From the NCBI RefSeq assembly GCF_014931395.1, contig NZ_CP063120.1, positions 1,719,501 to 1,783,500 of the forward strand: 64,000 bases of DNA, given 5' to 3'. This stretch comes from Haemophilus parainfluenzae (GTDB lineage: Bacteria; Pseudomonadota; Gammaproteobacteria; Enterobacterales; Pasteurellaceae). Under the pieces are notes generated by a model. The model was not told the origin of the DNA and made no database searches. It saw nothing but the letters and a program-made list of their open reading frames with translations. Below, in pieces: positions 28,337 through 38,116 of the stretch. A program made the translations under genes and the position numbers. Within the stretch, counting starts at the first letter, position 1; the number at the start of each line of letters is the position of its first letter.

Positions 28337-29176
28337 ATGAACTATCAAGATAAAAGCCTTCAATCTTTAAAACTCGGTCAAGCAACAGAATATGCAGCAA
28401 ATTATGACCGCACTTTGTTACAACCGGTGCCTCGAAAACTCAATCGTGATGCCTTAGGCATTACTGAACAGCAGCCATTTACCCAAGGTGCCGATATTTG
28501 GACAGCCTACGAAATTTCTTGGTTAAATCCAAAAGGTTTGCCGCAAGTCGCCATAGCTGATGTAGAAATTGATTATCGCAGTGAAAATTTAATTGAATCG
28601 AAAAGCTTTAAACTCTATTTAAACAGCTTTAACCAAAGTAAATTTGCTGATTTTGCTAGCGTAGAACGCACAATGCGTGAAGATCTAAGCGATTGTGCTC
28701 AAGGCGAGGTTAAAGTACGTTTACATCCATTATCCCACTATCAAGGACAAAGTATTGATACTTTAACGGGCGATTGCATTGATGATCAGGATATCGAAAT
28801 CCACAACTACGAATTTAATGCGGATATTTTGCAAAATTGTACGTCTGATAACGTGGTGGAAGAAACCTTAGTAAGCCATTTATTGAAATCTAACTGTCTT
28901 ATCACCAGTCAGCCGGATTGGGGAACCGTGCAAATTCATTATGTGGGTAAACAAATCGATCGCGAAAAACTTCTCCGCTACATCGTATCTTTCCGTCAAC
29001 ATAATGAGTTTCATGAGCAGTGTGTTGAGCGTATTTTCTGTGACTTGATGCATTACGCCAAACCAGAAAAACTCACCGTCTATGCGCGTTATACGCGTCG
29101 TGGTGGATTGGACATCAATCCATTCCGTTCTAACTTTAAGGCAATTCCACAAAATTTACGCTTGGCAAGACAATAA
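28337..29176 (+). CDS. queF: NADPH-dependent 7-cyano-7-deazaguanine reductase QueF
   Basis: This 279-residue enzyme reduces the nitrile preQ0 to the amine preQ1 in queuosine biosynthesis. The QueF motif is [12 protein letters not shown]. The nucleophilic cysteine is C187 in [19 protein letters not shown], with catalytic Asp and His in the same half. The length fits the bimodular proteobacterial type. The gene starts 24 bp after the DUF2310 gene and is closed by an inverted-USS terminator. A USS at the start of the gene encodes part of YDRTLLQP. Confidence 0.97.
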   Translation: MNYQDKSLQSLKLGQATEYAANYDRTLLQPVPRKLNRDALGITEQQPFTQGADIWTAYEISWLNPKGLPQVAIADVEIDYRSENLIESKSFKLYLNSFNQSKFADFASVERTMREDLSDCAQGEVKVRLHPLSHYQGQSIDTLTGDCIDDQDIEIHNYEFNADILQNCTSDNVVEETLVSHLLKSNCLITSQPDWGTVQIHYVGKQIDREKLLRYIVSFRQHNEFHEQCVERIFCDLMHYAKPEKLTVYARYTRRGGLDINPFRSNFKAIPQNLRLARQ

Positions 29177-29186
29177 GTCACAAAAC

Positions 29187-29220
29187 AAAAGTGCGGTTAA
29201 AATCAACCGCACTTTTATTT
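29187..29220. terminator. USS-pair terminator between queF and tyrA
   Basis: AAAAGTGCGGTT (29187-29198) and AACCGCACTTTT (29205-29216) are a perfect inverted pair of uptake signals with a 6-base loop and a T-run on both strands. It separates convergent queF and tyrA; the tyrA stop (29220-29222) abuts it. Confidence 0.9.
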
Positions 29221-30344
29221 TACACATGTCGTAAATCGTGAGCTTGTTGCAATAACTGACGACTCTCTTGTAAGAATTGATCAGAATATTCTCCAAACCA
29301 TTCTCTCACTTGATGGAAAGCATCAATAAATCCTTGGCGATCGCCTTTTTCAAAGAATTGTAACGCCTCTTCATAAGTTTGTTTCAAGCTTTCAATCACA
29401 TCTAAATTTTCTGGTTTATCCATAATAATATCGGCATAAAGTGCCGCATCTTGGGCAAATAGACGACCAATCATGGCTAATTCCAAACGATAAATCGGGG
29501 AAGATAATGCCAATAAATTGCTTAAATTGACGGGCTGTTTAGAAAGATGCAGACCATTCGCAAAAGTGGAAAAGTGACGTAATGCTTGAATGTACGTCAT
29601 ATTGTGATCATGCTCTGCTGCATCAATTTGGTAAATTTTTGCACCCCAGATTTGAATTTGCTCTAGCAACCATTCATAACGTTCGCTAAAACGCCCATCA
29701 CAACGCACAACCACTTGTTTTGCCATGCTCGCAATATCAGGGCCAAACATTGGATGCAGCCCAACCACTGCCCCTTTATGTACTTCTAACATTTTAGCTA
29801 ATGGCGCACGTTTCACGGAGGTGAGGTCCGCCAGTAGCATATTTTCCGTTAAATAGGGCTTTAAACGTTCTATGGTTTCTAACGTGTGATCAATCGGTAC
29901 TGAGATAATAACAACATCCGCATTCGTTAAAATACGTTCTGCTACATCCCAATCATCACGATCTAAAATAGAAATAGGATAACCGGAAGCACGCAAATAG
30001 CGGGCAAATAACTGTCCCATTTTTCCGTAACCACCGACAATAACAATTTTATTAATGGCTGGGTTCAGGGTTTTAAAACCAAATTGATTTTCATTGGAGT
30101 AAGATTCACGCATAAAACGACGTAGCACATCTTCGATGAGTTGTGGAGAGATTCCCGCTTTCGCCGCTTCTTCTCGGCGGGCTTCTAACATGGCTAATTC
30201 ACGATCTGGTGCATAAATCGGCAAACCTTTTTCATGCTTTACTTCGCCGACTTGTGTCACCAATTCGAGGCGTTTAGCAAAAAGTTGAATCAGTTCACGA
30301 TCGAGCGCATCAATTTCCTGACGTAAATGGTTAAGAGCATCCAT
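29220..30344 (-). CDS. tyrA: Chorismate mutase/prephenate dehydrogenase (T-protein)
   Basis: This 374-residue bifunctional enzyme of tyrosine synthesis converts chorismate to prephenate and then to 4-hydroxyphenylpyruvate. The AroQ mutase domain is residues 1-90 ([20 protein letters not shown], later RFMRESY). The NAD-binding site of the dehydrogenase is [18 protein letters not shown] near residue 104, followed by LLADLTSVK and VGLHPMFGP. Two TyrR-like boxes lie immediately upstream of the start. It is convergent with queF. Confidence 0.97.
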   Translation of the reverse strand: MDALNHLRQEIDALDRELIQLFAKRLELVTQVGEVKHEKGLPIYAPDRELAMLEARREEAAKAGISPQLIEDVLRRFMRESYSNENQFGFKTLNPAINKIVIVGGYGKMGQLFARYLRASGYPISILDRDDWDVAERILTNADVVIISVPIDHTLETIERLKPYLTENMLLADLTSVKRAPLAKMLEVHKGAVVGLHPMFGPDIASMAKQVVVRCDGRFSERYEWLLEQIQIWGAKIYQIDAAEHDHNMTYIQALRHFSTFANGLHLSKQPVNLSNLLALSSPIYRLELAMIGRLFAQDAALYADIIMDKPENLDVIESLKQTYEEALQFFEKGDRQGFIDAFHQVREWFGEYSDQFLQESRQLLQQAHDLRHV

Positions 30345-30352
30345 AATTCACC

Positions 30353-30393
30353 TGTAATATCTTATTTACATAGATTGCAATTAAAAGGTTACA
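30353..30393 (-). promoter_or_regulatory. Tandem TyrR-like boxes upstream of tyrA
   Basis: TGTAATATCTTATTTACA (30353-30370) matches the TyrR consensus TGTAAA-N6-TTTACA with one mismatch. TGCAATTAAAAGGTTACA (30376-30393) is a weaker second copy. Their centres are 23 bp apart, the spacing used by strong/weak TyrR box pairs in E. coli. The near box ends 8 bp from the tyrA ATG, a position suited to repression. Confidence 0.6.
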
Positions 30394-30430
30394 GGTGAGA
30401 TTACTGGAATTAAAACAGAAAGGCAAATGA

Positions 30431-31354
30431 TTAGAGAGATTGTGTAATCAAGCGTTGCGGACGAATCACATTGTTATCATCGATAAGTGCTACGCCTAAA
30501 AAGATATTCTTGTCAGAAAACAACCGCACTTGACCATATAATTTTGCTTCATTCGCAAATTTGACACGCTGCCCAAAGCCAATACCTTTACTCTGCTCTG
30601 CATTTAACTGTAATGCAGGTAATTTACTGACTGTGGTATCTGTCGGTAAAAGATGTTGATCAAGTTGAGCAAGAGCACCTTGCTCTGCAAGCGCCTGCAA
30701 AGCATCCCATGTCATCATCTTTTCTGTTGGATAATCCGCAACCGCAATTCGACGTAACACAGTCACATGAGCACCACAACCTAACACTTCACCTAAGTCA
30801 TCCACTAATGTACGGATATAGGTTCCTTTCGAACAATGCACTTCTAAGGTTAGAAAAGGGGCTTGATACTCGATAAAGTTAAGCTCAAAAATCGTGATAG
30901 GACGTGCGTCACGTTCCACGGTAATGCCTGCGCGAGCATACTCATATAACGGTTTTCCATTGTGCTTTAACGCAGAAAACATAGTCGGCACTTGCAAAAT
31001 ATCACCCCGAAATTGTTCAAGTGCGGCCAAAATTTGTGATGTTTCCACCTTAACAGGGCGTGTTTCGACCACTTGTCCTTCTGCATCGGAGGTATCCGTA
31101 CGTTCACCTAATTTTGCTGTGACCACATAGCGTTTATCTGCATCTAATAAGAATTGGGAAAACTTTGTCGCTTCGCCTAAACAAATAGGTAACATACCAG
31201 TTGCTAATGGATCAAGCGCACCGGTATGTCCTGCTTTATTCGCTTGGAATACGCGTTTCACTTTTTGCATAATGTCATTTGATGACATGCCTTGTGGTTT
31301 ATCTAATAAAAATACACCATCAATATCACGCCCACGCTTACGAGGTCTCGACAT
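30431..31354 (-). CDS. truB: tRNA pseudouridine(55) synthase TruB
   Basis: This 307-residue enzyme makes pseudouridine-55 in the T-loop of elongator tRNAs. The catalytic Asp is in the motif [21 protein letters not shown] near residue 48. The N-terminal [16 protein letters not shown] and the middle [16 protein letters not shown] are family signatures. A C-terminal PUA-like part follows. The start overlaps the rbfA stop by one base, continuing the infB-rbfA-truB order known from E. coli. Confidence 0.97.
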   Translation of the reverse strand: MSRPRKRGRDIDGVFLLDKPQGMSSNDIMQKVKRVFQANKAGHTGALDPLATGMLPICLGEATKFSQFLLDADKRYVVTAKLGERTDTSDAEGQVVETRPVKVETSQILAALEQFRGDILQVPTMFSALKHNGKPLYEYARAGITVERDARPITIFELNFIEYQAPFLTLEVHCSKGTYIRTLVDDLGEVLGCGAHVTVLRRIAVADYPTEKMMTWDALQALAEQGALAQLDQHLLPTDTTVSKLPALQLNAEQSKGIGFGQRVKFANEAKLYGQVRLFSDKNIFLGVALIDDNNVIRPQRLITQSL

Positions 31355-31740
31355 TAGTCATTTTCCTCAACGTGTTTTTTCTCGTCTTCGCGAATCACGT
31401 TTGTCACTAAATTAGACATACGCATCCCTTCGACTAGGGATTGATCGTAGAAGAAACGAATTTCCGGCACAATGCGTAAGCGCATCGCTTTACCCACTAA
31501 TGAACGGATATAAGGTGCTGCTTTTTCCAAACCTTTCATGCCTTGTGCAATCGCCACTTCATCATGATCAAACAAAAATGTGACAAACACTTTTGCATAC
31601 GCTAAATCGCTTGAAACTTCCACATCTGACACGGTTACCATGCCAATACGGGGATCTTTTACTTCCCGTTGTAAAATGATGGCGATTTCTTTTTGTAATT
31701 CTTGTGCAACACGATCACTGCGTTTAAATTCTCTTGCCAT
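31354..31740 (-). CDS. rbfA: 30S ribosome-binding factor A
   Basis: This 128-residue KH-like protein is needed for late 30S maturation and 16S rRNA 5'-end processing. Typical segments are [37 protein letters not shown] and [21 protein letters not shown]. Its stop overlaps the truB start. It is separated from infB by the small membrane-protein gene at 31789, an insertion in the usual infB-rbfA order. Confidence 0.96.
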   Translation of the reverse strand: MAREFKRSDRVAQELQKEIAIILQREVKDPRIGMVTVSDVEVSSDLAYAKVFVTFLFDHDEVAIAQGMKGLEKAAPYIRSLVGKAMRLRIVPEIRFFYDQSLVEGMRMSNLVTNVIREDEKKHVEEND

Positions 31741-31788
31741 AATATTTCTCTTACTAAGTAAGTTTTACCTACATTTATAGGTTACAAA

Positions 31789-32082
31789 TTATTTCTCTGA
31801 TTTGGTTTTATTTCGGCGAAGGATAAAACCGATCACTACGCCAATGAGACCTGCGATGACATTTACGATGACATCCATCACAACAACAACTAGACTCCAG
31901 TCTGCCCCACGTTCTTCATAGGATAACTGGGCATGATAAATGCTGGCTATCCAAAAACAAAGTTTTACAGCAATGGGGATAATTAGAAATTTCCATTTCT
32001 TCTGCCCAACCCCATAAGCAATCAAAATAGCATTGATAGCCGCCCAACCAAACATTGATTCCATTTTTAGCTCCAATGACAA
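31789..32082 (-). CDS. Small membrane protein of unknown function
   Basis: This is a 97-residue protein with three predicted hydrophobic segments (FGWAAINAILIAYGVG, FLIIPIAVKLCFWIASIY, VVVVMDVIVNVIAGLIGVVIGFIL) and a basic tail (RRNKTKSEK). I do not recognise the family. It sits between infB and rbfA on the same strand, behind the terminator-like hairpin at 32081-32119 that overlaps its start region, so it may have its own promoter or depend on read-through. Confidence 0.6.
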   Translation of the reverse strand: MSLELKMESMFGWAAINAILIAYGVGQKKWKFLIIPIAVKLCFWIASIYHAQLSYEERGADWSLVVVVMDVIVNVIAGLIGVVIGFILRRNKTKSEK

Positions 32083-32119
32083 AAGCGGTCAAAAATACGT
32101 TGAATTTTGACCGCTCTTT
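32081..32119 (-). terminator. Inverted-repeat terminator after infB (degenerate USS pair)
   Basis: AAAAGCGGTCAAAA (32081-32094) pairs with TTTTGACCGCT (32105-32115). The arms resemble uptake signals that have lost two bases (AAGCGGTC for AAGTGCGGTC). It begins 8 bp past the infB stop and has an A/T-run on each side. Confidence 0.7.
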
Positions 32120-32126
32120 TTATCGA

Positions 32127-34643
32127 TTAGATTGAACGTTTAACTTCAACGACTTCAAACACCTCGATTTGGTCGCCGACTTTCACGTCATTGTAGTTTT
32201 TAACGCCGATACCACATTCCATACCATTACGGACTTCAGAAACGTCATCTTTAAAGCGACGGAGAGATTCCAATTCACCTTCAAAAATTACCACGTTATC
32301 ACGTAATACACGGATTGGATTGTTACGTTTTACTACACCTTCGGTCACCATACAACCCGCGATTGCACCAAATTTCGGATGTTTAAACACATCACGCACT
32401 TCAGCCAAGCCGATGATTTCTTGTTTGAATTCAGGTTGTAGCATACCACTCATCGCGGCTTTCACATCATTTAATAGTTCATAAATGATGGAGTAATAAC
32501 GAAGGTCAATGTTTTCTGCTTCGATAATACGACGAGCAGAAGCATCTGCACGAACGTTAAAGCCGACCATAATCGCATTAGAAGCCGCTGCTAAGGTTGC
32601 ATCAGTTTCAGAAATACCACCTACGCCTGAGCCCACTACTTTCACTTTCACTTCATCAGTAGAAAGATCTTGTAATGATTGAATAATTGCTTCTACAGAA
32701 CCCTGTACGTCCGCTTTCACAATAACGTTAAGCTCTGCCACATCACCTTCAGTCATATTGCTAAACATATTTTCAAGTTTCGCTTTTTGCTGACGAGCGA
32801 GTTTCACTTCACGGAACTTACCTTGACGGTGTAATGCCACTTCACGTGCTTTTTTCTCATCACGTACGACAGTTGCTTCATCACCCGCTGCTGGTACACC
32901 AGAAAGACCTAACACTTCAACCGGGATTGATGGGCCAGCTTCATCGATTTCTTTACCGTTTTCATCGCGCATTGCACGAACACGGCCATATTCAAAACCA
33001 CAAAGTACGATATCACCTTTACGTAAAGTACCTGATTGAACAAGAATTGTCGCAACTGGACCACGACCTTTATCAAGGTAAGATTCAATCACTACACCGC
33101 TTGCCATGCCGTCTTTTACAGCCGTTAATTCAAGCACTTCTGATTGAAGCAAGATGGCATCTAATAAGTCATCAACACCGGTGCCTTTCTTCGCAGAAAC
33201 AGGCACGAATTGCACATCACCACCGAATTTCTCAGAGATCACTTCGTGTTGAAGTAATTCTTGTTCTACGCGATCTGGGTTGGCTTCTGGTTTATCAATT
33301 TTGTTCACCGCAACCACTAAAGGCGCACCTGCTGCTTTCGCGTGTTGAATCGCTTCAATGGTTTGAGGCATCACACCATCATCTGCCGCTACGACAAGAA
33401 CGACGATATCCGTTGCTTTCGCACCACGTGCACGCATAGAGGTAAATGCCGCGTGTCCCGGGGTATCTAAGAAGGTAATCATTTTGCCGTCATCCATTTC
33501 TACGTGGTACGCACCGATGTGCTGAGTAATACCACCCGCCTCACCTGCTGCAACTTTCGCTTTACGAATGTAATCAAGCAATGAAGTTTTACCATGGTCA
33601 ACGTGACCCATAATGGTCACAACCGGTGCACGAGTTACTTTTTCTGCGTTAACATCACGATCGCCTAATACTTCTTCTTCAAGTTCATTTTCATTACGAA
33701 GAATCACTTTGTGACCTAATTCTTCAGCCACTAATTGTGCTGTTTCTTGGTCAAGTACTTGGTTAATGGTTACCATTTCGCCCATCTTCATCATAGCTTT
33801 GATGATTTCAGTCGCTTTGGTTGCCATTTTGTTTGCTAATTCCGCAACGGTAATGGTTTCACCAATAACAACATCCTGTTTCACAACCTGAACAGGTTTT
33901 GTGAAGGCTTGTTGTAATGCTGCACCTTTCTTACCATTTTTACCTTTACCGAATTTACCGTCTTTTTGATTTTTACGGTTAGATTCGCGCTCATTTTTAT
34001 TGCTGCCTTTCACGTCATCGCGTTCTTTTTTCGCTTTAGCGACTTTATTTTTGCCGCGACCACGATTTTCATTACGACGTTCTTCTTCGTCTTCCGCTTC
34101 TAAAGCATAACGAGAGCTTAAATTGTAATCGGTATAATCTTCTGATGCGCTTTCATTGCTTGACGTATCCGCTTCAGCATAACGTTTAGCATCTTCAGCT
34201 GCTTTACGCGCTTGCTCTTCTGCTTTTTGGCGAGCCAGCTCTTCCGCTTTGCGACGAAGCTCTGCTTCTTCCGCTTTGCGTTTTTCTTTTTCAGGATCAA
34301 CAGATTTAGGTTTATTTTCAACCGCACTTGGTGCTGGTTTCGCAGCTTTTTCTGCTTCAGCCTTAGCTTTTTCGGCTTTCGCTTTTTCAGCGGCTAAACG
34401 TGCTTTTTCTTCTGCTGCTTTCTTTTCAGCTGCTTCAGCTTCTTGCTGGGCTTTTAATTTTGCTGCTTCTTCCGCTTTTTTAGCGGCATCTGTTGGTACT
34501 GTACGTTTTTTACGTACTTCAACTTGTACCGCTTTTGCTTTACCGCCAGCAGTAGCACTGCTTACAGTTGTTTTTGTTCTGCGTTGAATACTTAGTTTTT
34601 TCGGTGCATTCGCATCCGCATTTTTTACATCTTCAGTCATCAT
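32127..34643 (-). CDS. infB: Translation initiation factor IF-2
   Basis: This 838-residue GTPase places fMet-tRNA on the 30S subunit and promotes subunit joining. The G domain begins near residue 340: GHVDHGKTS (G1), DTPGHAAF (G3) and NKIDKP (G4). Domains II, III and the fMet-tRNA-binding C-terminal domain follow. The N-terminal 250 residues are a low-complexity Ala/Lys/Glu-rich region with a USS inside. Two ATGs are adjacent at the start (34643 and 34640), with GGAG upstream. It follows nusA by 8 bp. Confidence 0.97.
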   Translation of the reverse strand: MMTEDVKNADANAPKKLSIQRRTKTTVSSATAGGKAKAVQVEVRKKRTVPTDAAKKAEEAAKLKAQQEAEAAEKKAAEEKARLAAEKAKAEKAKAEAEKAAKPAPSAVENKPKSVDPEKEKRKAEEAELRRKAEELARQKAEEQARKAAEDAKRYAEADTSSNESASEDYTDYNLSSRYALEAEDEEERRNENRGRGKNKVAKAKKERDDVKGSNKNERESNRKNQKDGKFGKGKNGKKGAALQQAFTKPVQVVKQDVVIGETITVAELANKMATKATEIIKAMMKMGEMVTINQVLDQETAQLVAEELGHKVILRNENELEEEVLGDRDVNAEKVTRAPVVTIMGHVDHGKTSLLDYIRKAKVAAGEAGGITQHIGAYHVEMDDGKMITFLDTPGHAAFTSMRARGAKATDIVVLVVAADDGVMPQTIEAIQHAKAAGAPLVVAVNKIDKPEANPDRVEQELLQHEVISEKFGGDVQFVPVSAKKGTGVDDLLDAILLQSEVLELTAVKDGMASGVVIESYLDKGRGPVATILVQSGTLRKGDIVLCGFEYGRVRAMRDENGKEIDEAGPSIPVEVLGLSGVPAAGDEATVVRDEKKAREVALHRQGKFREVKLARQQKAKLENMFSNMTEGDVAELNVIVKADVQGSVEAIIQSLQDLSTDEVKVKVVGSGVGGISETDATLAAASNAIMVGFNVRADASARRIIEAENIDLRYYSIIYELLNDVKAAMSGMLQPEFKQEIIGLAEVRDVFKHPKFGAIAGCMVTEGVVKRNNPIRVLRDNVVIFEGELESLRRFKDDVSEVRNGMECGIGVKNYNDVKVGDQIEVFEVVEVKRSI

Positions 34644-34651
34644 TAAACTCC

Positions 34652-36139
34652 TTACTCTTCGCTAAACCAGCAAATATTACGCGCAGCCATAATAAAGTCA
34701 GCGGCTTGCTCTGCGGTTAATTCTTCGATATCAGCTAAATCATCTACACCTTGCTCAGCAAGTTCTTCAAGCGTAGTAATTTGTTTTTCAGCTAATTTAA
34801 AAGCAATGTGACGATTCATGCCTTCAAGATTTAATAAACGATCTTCAATATTCGCTTTTTTCAAGGCTTCTTCTTCAGCTGCTGCAGCTGCAGTAATGGC
34901 ATCTTTTGCGCGACCTTGTAACTCTTCGATAAGATCTTCATCTTCTAAACCATCAATTGCAGTTAGCTCGCTCACTGGAACATAAGCCACTTCTTCTAAT
35001 GAAGTAAAACCTTCATCCACTAAGATTTGAGCAAACTCTTCATCAAGACCCAATTTATCCATGAATAAATTTAATACTTTGGTATCTTCTGCTTGATGTT
35101 TTTCATTTAATTGTTCGGTAGTCATGACATTTAATGTCCAACCGGTTAATTGTGTCGCTAAACGTACGTTTTGACCGTTACGACCAATTGCTTGTGCTAA
35201 GTTGTCAGCATTAACCGCAATATCCATTGAGTGATTATCTTCATCCACAATGATTGACGTTACATCAGCCGGCGCCATTGCATTAATCACATATTGTGCT
35301 GGATTGTCATCCCAAAGTACGATATCCACACGTTCGCCACCTAACTCATTGGTAATTGCTTGAACGCGTGCACCACGCATACCCACACATGCACCCACTG
35401 GATCAATACGTTTGTCGTTTGATTTCACTGCAATTTTCGCACGAGAACCTGGATCACGTGCCGCACCACGAATTTCAAGCATTTCTTCGCCGATTTCTGG
35501 TACTTCAATACGGAATAACTCGATTAACATTTCAGGTTTTGCACGAGTTACGAATAGTTGTGCTGTTTTGCTTTCTGGATTCACTTTATAAAGCACACCA
35601 CGAACACGATCGCCAGGACGGAAGTTTTCACGTGGAAGCATATCTTCACGCATAATTACGGCTTCAGCTTTATTGCCTAAATCTAAAATAATGCTTTCAC
35701 GGTTTACTTTTTTCACCGTACCCGTAACAATTTTGCCTTCTTCAGAACGGAATTGCTCAACCACTTTTGCACGTTCTGCTTCACGGATTTTAGTGCTGAT
35801 TACTTGACGAGCAGTTTGCATTGCAATACGGTCAAATGCGATAGACTCAATTTGATCTTCGACATAATCACCGATTTGAATATTAGGGTCTTCAAATTGT
35901 GCCGCTTCTAATGTCATTTCTTTTGTTGGCACTTTAACTTCATCAACCACCAACCAACGACGGAATGTATCAAATTCACCCGTTTTAGGATTGATAGATA
36001 CGCGAATATCGGTTTCATAGTCATATTTCTTCTTCGTTGAAAGTGCAATCGCACTCTCTAACGCTTCAAAAATCTTTTCACGTGGTAATAACTTCTCGTT
36101 AGATACTGCTTCAGCAGCTAACAAAATCTCTTTACTCAT
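34652..36139 (-). CDS. nusA: Transcription termination/antitermination factor NusA
   Basis: This 495-residue RNA-polymerase-binding protein governs pausing, termination and antitermination. Domains in order: N-terminal RNAP-binding part (residues 1-125), S1 domain (about 135-200, [21 protein letters not shown]), KH1 and KH2 (about 230-345; [19 protein letters not shown] and [16 protein letters not shown]), then two acidic helix-hairpin repeats at the C-terminus. The gene begins 15 bp after rimP and ends 8 bp before infB. Confidence 0.98.
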   Translation of the reverse strand: MSKEILLAAEAVSNEKLLPREKIFEALESAIALSTKKKYDYETDIRVSINPKTGEFDTFRRWLVVDEVKVPTKEMTLEAAQFEDPNIQIGDYVEDQIESIAFDRIAMQTARQVISTKIREAERAKVVEQFRSEEGKIVTGTVKKVNRESIILDLGNKAEAVIMREDMLPRENFRPGDRVRGVLYKVNPESKTAQLFVTRAKPEMLIELFRIEVPEIGEEMLEIRGAARDPGSRAKIAVKSNDKRIDPVGACVGMRGARVQAITNELGGERVDIVLWDDNPAQYVINAMAPADVTSIIVDEDNHSMDIAVNADNLAQAIGRNGQNVRLATQLTGWTLNVMTTEQLNEKHQAEDTKVLNLFMDKLGLDEEFAQILVDEGFTSLEEVAYVPVSELTAIDGLEDEDLIEELQGRAKDAITAAAAAEEEALKKANIEDRLLNLEGMNRHIAFKLAEKQITTLEELAEQGVDDLADIEELTAEQAADFIMAARNICWFSEE

Positions 36140-36154
36140 TTTCCTTTTTCTCCT

Positions 36155-36610
36155 TTAAAATTTTGCGATTACATTGGCTTTTTGAATGTTGCCAAAAATA
36201 AGAACTTGTTCCTGACCATCAACAATAAGTGTCAACATGTCATTTTCAATTTTTTCCAATTTACCTTGCCATTTACGACGATCTAAAACAGGAATTCGTA
36301 AATGCACAGCGATATCCTCACCCACATAACGTTGGAATTGTTCAAGCGTAAATAACGGACGATCAAGACCTGGTGATGACACTTCTAGGTTATATTTATC
36401 CGCAATTGGATCTTCCACGTCTAAAATCGCACTCACTTGACGACTCACATCAGCACAATCATCAACGCCTACGCCACCGTCTTTATCAATGAATAAACGC
36501 ACGGTCATAAAGCGACCTGCACGTTGGCATTCAATCCCCCAAAGTTCGCAGCCTAAGTCTTCTACTGCACCTTGAAGCATCTCTTGCAATTTTTGTTCTA
36601 ATGTTGCCAA
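36155..36610 (-). CDS. rimP: Ribosome maturation factor RimP
   Basis: This 151-residue protein is needed for 30S maturation. Family motifs are [40 protein letters not shown] in the N-terminal alpha/beta domain and [15 protein letters not shown] before the SH3-like C-terminal domain. It is the first protein gene of the metY-rimP-nusA-infB cluster. The 129-bp leader between it and the tRNA contains two terminator-like hairpins. Confidence 0.97.
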   Translation of the reverse strand: MATLEQKLQEMLQGAVEDLGCELWGIECQRAGRFMTVRLFIDKDGGVGVDDCADVSRQVSAILDVEDPIADKYNLEVSSPGLDRPLFTLEQFQRYVGEDIAVHLRIPVLDRRKWQGKLEKIENDMLTLIVDGQEQVLIFGNIQKANVIAKF

Positions 36611-36640
36611 TTTTTGCTCCTAATCTTAAAATTCAGACAT

Positions 36641-36676
36641 AAAAAAAGGGTTAGGTTCGTCAATGAACCTAAGCCC
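36641..36676 (-). terminator. Second hairpin with U-run in the metY-rimP leader
   Basis: On the minus strand GGGCTTAGGTTC pairs with GAACCTAACCC around a 6-base loop, followed directly by seven T. It lies 31 bp before the rimP start. Together with the hairpin at 36695-36722 it makes a double barrier between the tRNA gene and rimP. Confidence 0.7.
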
Positions 36677-36694
36677 AGTTTCTAAATTTCTCGT

Positions 36695-36722
36695 ACAAAA
36701 AAACCCCAAACTTGGGGTTCTT
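36695..36722 (-). terminator. First terminator downstream of the initiator tRNA gene
   Basis: On the minus strand AACCCCAA and TTGGGGTT (36712-36719 and 36702-36709) form an 8-bp stem with a 2-base centre, followed by a run of T. It begins 18 bp past the tRNA 3' end. Confidence 0.8.
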
Positions 36723-36739
36723 ATTACTGAACTTGTTAT

Positions 36740-36816
36740 TGGTTGCGGGGGCCGGATTTGAACCGACGGCCTTCGGGTTATGAGCCCGACGAGCTACCAA
36801 GCTGCTCCACCCCGCG
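36740..36816 (-). tRNA. metY: Initiator tRNA-fMet (CAU)
   Basis: This 77-base tRNA is read on the minus strand, with CCA encoded (36740-36742). The anticodon CAT is at 36780-36782. Initiator features are present: an unpaired C at position 1 opposite A72 (5' CGCGGGG, 3' CCCCGCA-ACCA) and the three G-C pairs at the base of the anticodon stem (GGG...CCC). The D-loop has GCAGCTTGGTAGCTC and the T-arm GGTTCAAATCC. It heads the rimP-nusA-infB cluster, as metY does in E. coli. Confidence 0.97.
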
Positions 36817-36833
36817 TCCGAAATATGGGGAGT

Positions 36834-36861
36834 ATTATAGTGTTCTAAATCAAAAGATCAA
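36834..36861 (-). promoter_or_regulatory. Promoter of the metY-rimP-nusA-infB cluster
   Basis: On the minus strand TTGATC (36856-36861) and a perfect TATAAT (36834-36839) are spaced by 16 bp. Transcription would start near 36827, about 10 bases before the mature tRNA. The bases after the -10 are C-rich (ACTCCCC), like a stringent-control discriminator. Confidence 0.65.
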
Positions 36862-36930
36862 GCGGTTTCTACTAATTTTCTTGAAAACGTAAGATTTTTT
36901 GACCGCACTTTGCTTTATCTAAAGTAATAG

Positions 36931-37059
36931 TTAGAATCCAAAGCCAGTACCTAGACCTACACCAACGCCTACGCCATTACTGCCGCCGCCAGCACCTACA
37001 CCAACAGAACAAGCCGAAACAATCATACATAATGATAAAACTAAGAGAATTTTTTTCAT
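36931..37059 (-). CDS. Tiny glycine-rich lipoprotein
   Basis: I read a 42-codon gene from ATG 37059 to TAA 36931. It begins MKKILLVLSLCMIVSAC, a textbook lipoprotein signal with lipobox VSAC (Cys17 lipidated). The mature peptide is 26 residues of almost only Gly, Val, Ala, Ser, Leu, Thr and Phe (SVGVGAGGGSNGVGVGVG then LGTGFGF). An AGGAAAA ribosome site precedes the ATG. A USS (36901-36909) lies just past the stop. Function unknown; the glycine/valine alternation could form a beta-structured or aggregating peptide. Confidence 0.75.
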   Translation of the reverse strand: MKKILLVLSLCMIVSACSVGVGAGGGSNGVGVGVGLGTGFGF

Positions 37060-37272
37060 ATTATTTTCCTTTTTATATTTGAGTAAACGAACATAGCTTA
37101 TCAGATTTCACTAGATCAACGCTATTTAAAAAATTTTAGCTTATCACTGGTATCTACAAATTTGTCCAATTGAGTTTTATTTTCTATATATTCAAAAATT
37201 ATAATATTTCAAATTTATCCTATATAATAAGGAGATACATTCATTTTTTAATTAACAAAGAGGAAATTCAAT

Positions 37273-37596
37273 ATGAGTGCTTTTAATCCTTCACTACCTT
37301 GTCCACATTGTAATGCCCCTATTCATGGAGGGCTTGTTAAAGGTCTTGGAGCTGTCAAACAATGCCCATCTTGCCAAAAGAAAATTAAGTTTAAAAAACC
37401 ACCAGCTAGCGTTATTCTTAAACTCTTATGGAAACCATTTGTCATTTTTATGGTTATTGTAGTACTAGTTCTTGCGGTTTCACTTGCACTTTTTGGCGAT
37501 GTACCTGAAATGCTTGTTCCAGTTATGACCGTTTTATTCATGTTATTTACGCTTCCAAAAATTAATAAACTCTCTTCCTTCGAAAAAGATGAATAA
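37273..37596 (+). CDS. Small zinc-ribbon membrane protein
   Basis: This 107-residue protein has an N-terminal four-cysteine ribbon (LPCPHCNAP and KQCPSCQKK, 21 residues between pairs). Two hydrophobic segments follow (LWKPFVIFMVIVVLVLAVSLALF and VPVMTVLFMLFTL) and a charged tail. The start has AGAGGAAATTCAAT upstream. I do not recognise a named family; the ribbon probably binds zinc on the cytoplasmic side. A hairpin follows the stop. Confidence 0.7.
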   Translation: MSAFNPSLPCPHCNAPIHGGLVKGLGAVKQCPSCQKKIKFKKPPASVILKLLWKPFVIFMVIVVLVLAVSLALFGDVPEMLVPVMTVLFMLFTLPKINKLSSFEKDE

Positions 37597-37602
37597 CTAA
37601 CT

Positions 37603-37636
37603 GGTTAAGCACCCTTAATTATGAGGTTGCTTAACC
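37603..37636 (+). terminator. Hairpin between the two small membrane-protein genes
   Basis: GGTTAAGCA (37603-37611) pairs with TGCTTAACC (37628-37636), 9 bp with a 16-base loop. The following sequence (TATGCTATTTTC) is a weak U-tract. Confidence 0.5.
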
Positions 37637-37687
37637 TATGCTATTTTCAATACTTTTCTTAAAGTAAAAATTATTAAAGGATATCTT

Positions 37688-38116
37688 ATGAAACGTCCTA
37701 TTTCAGTTACCATTGCAAGCATAATCTATTTTATTTTCTCTACATTATACTGTTTTCTCTATGTGACATTTGCTATTTACACTCCCGATCAATTCCTACA
37801 AAATTTAGCTGATGCTTACTCATTTTTACCTTCATGGCTATCCATTATCGTTTCAGTTGGTTTTGCGGCAATGCCTGTTTTTATTGCAGTAGGCTTACTC
37901 TCTGGAAAAAAACTCGCTCGCTGGATTGCTGTTTTATCCACAGTAATTTCACTTATTATGATTTTCGTTGATAGTGAACTTTATTCAAATGGAAAAATCA
38001 TTACCCAGTGCATCATCCAAGGCATATTAATGTTCTTACTTTTTAACCCTACCTCTAATCGATATTTTCAAATCAATAAATCAACTGAGCAGACTACTAA
38101 TAAAAAGTACAGTTAA
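37688..38116 (+). CDS. Four-helix membrane protein of unknown function
   Basis: This 142-residue protein has four predicted membrane helices: ITIASIIYFIFSTLYCFLYV, LPSWLSIIVSVGFAAMPVFI, ARWIAVLSTVISLIMIFV and ITQCIIQGILMFLLF. It ends with a polar tail. AAAGGATATCTT precedes the ATG. I do not recognise a family. It is the last gene on the plus strand before the Rhs island and may mark the island's left boundary. Confidence 0.65.
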   Translation: MKRPISVTIASIIYFIFSTLYCFLYVTFAIYTPDQFLQNLADAYSFLPSWLSIIVSVGFAAMPVFIAVGLLSGKKLARWIAVLSTVISLIMIFVDSELYSNGKIITQCIIQGILMFLLFNPTSNRYFQINKSTEQTTNKKYS

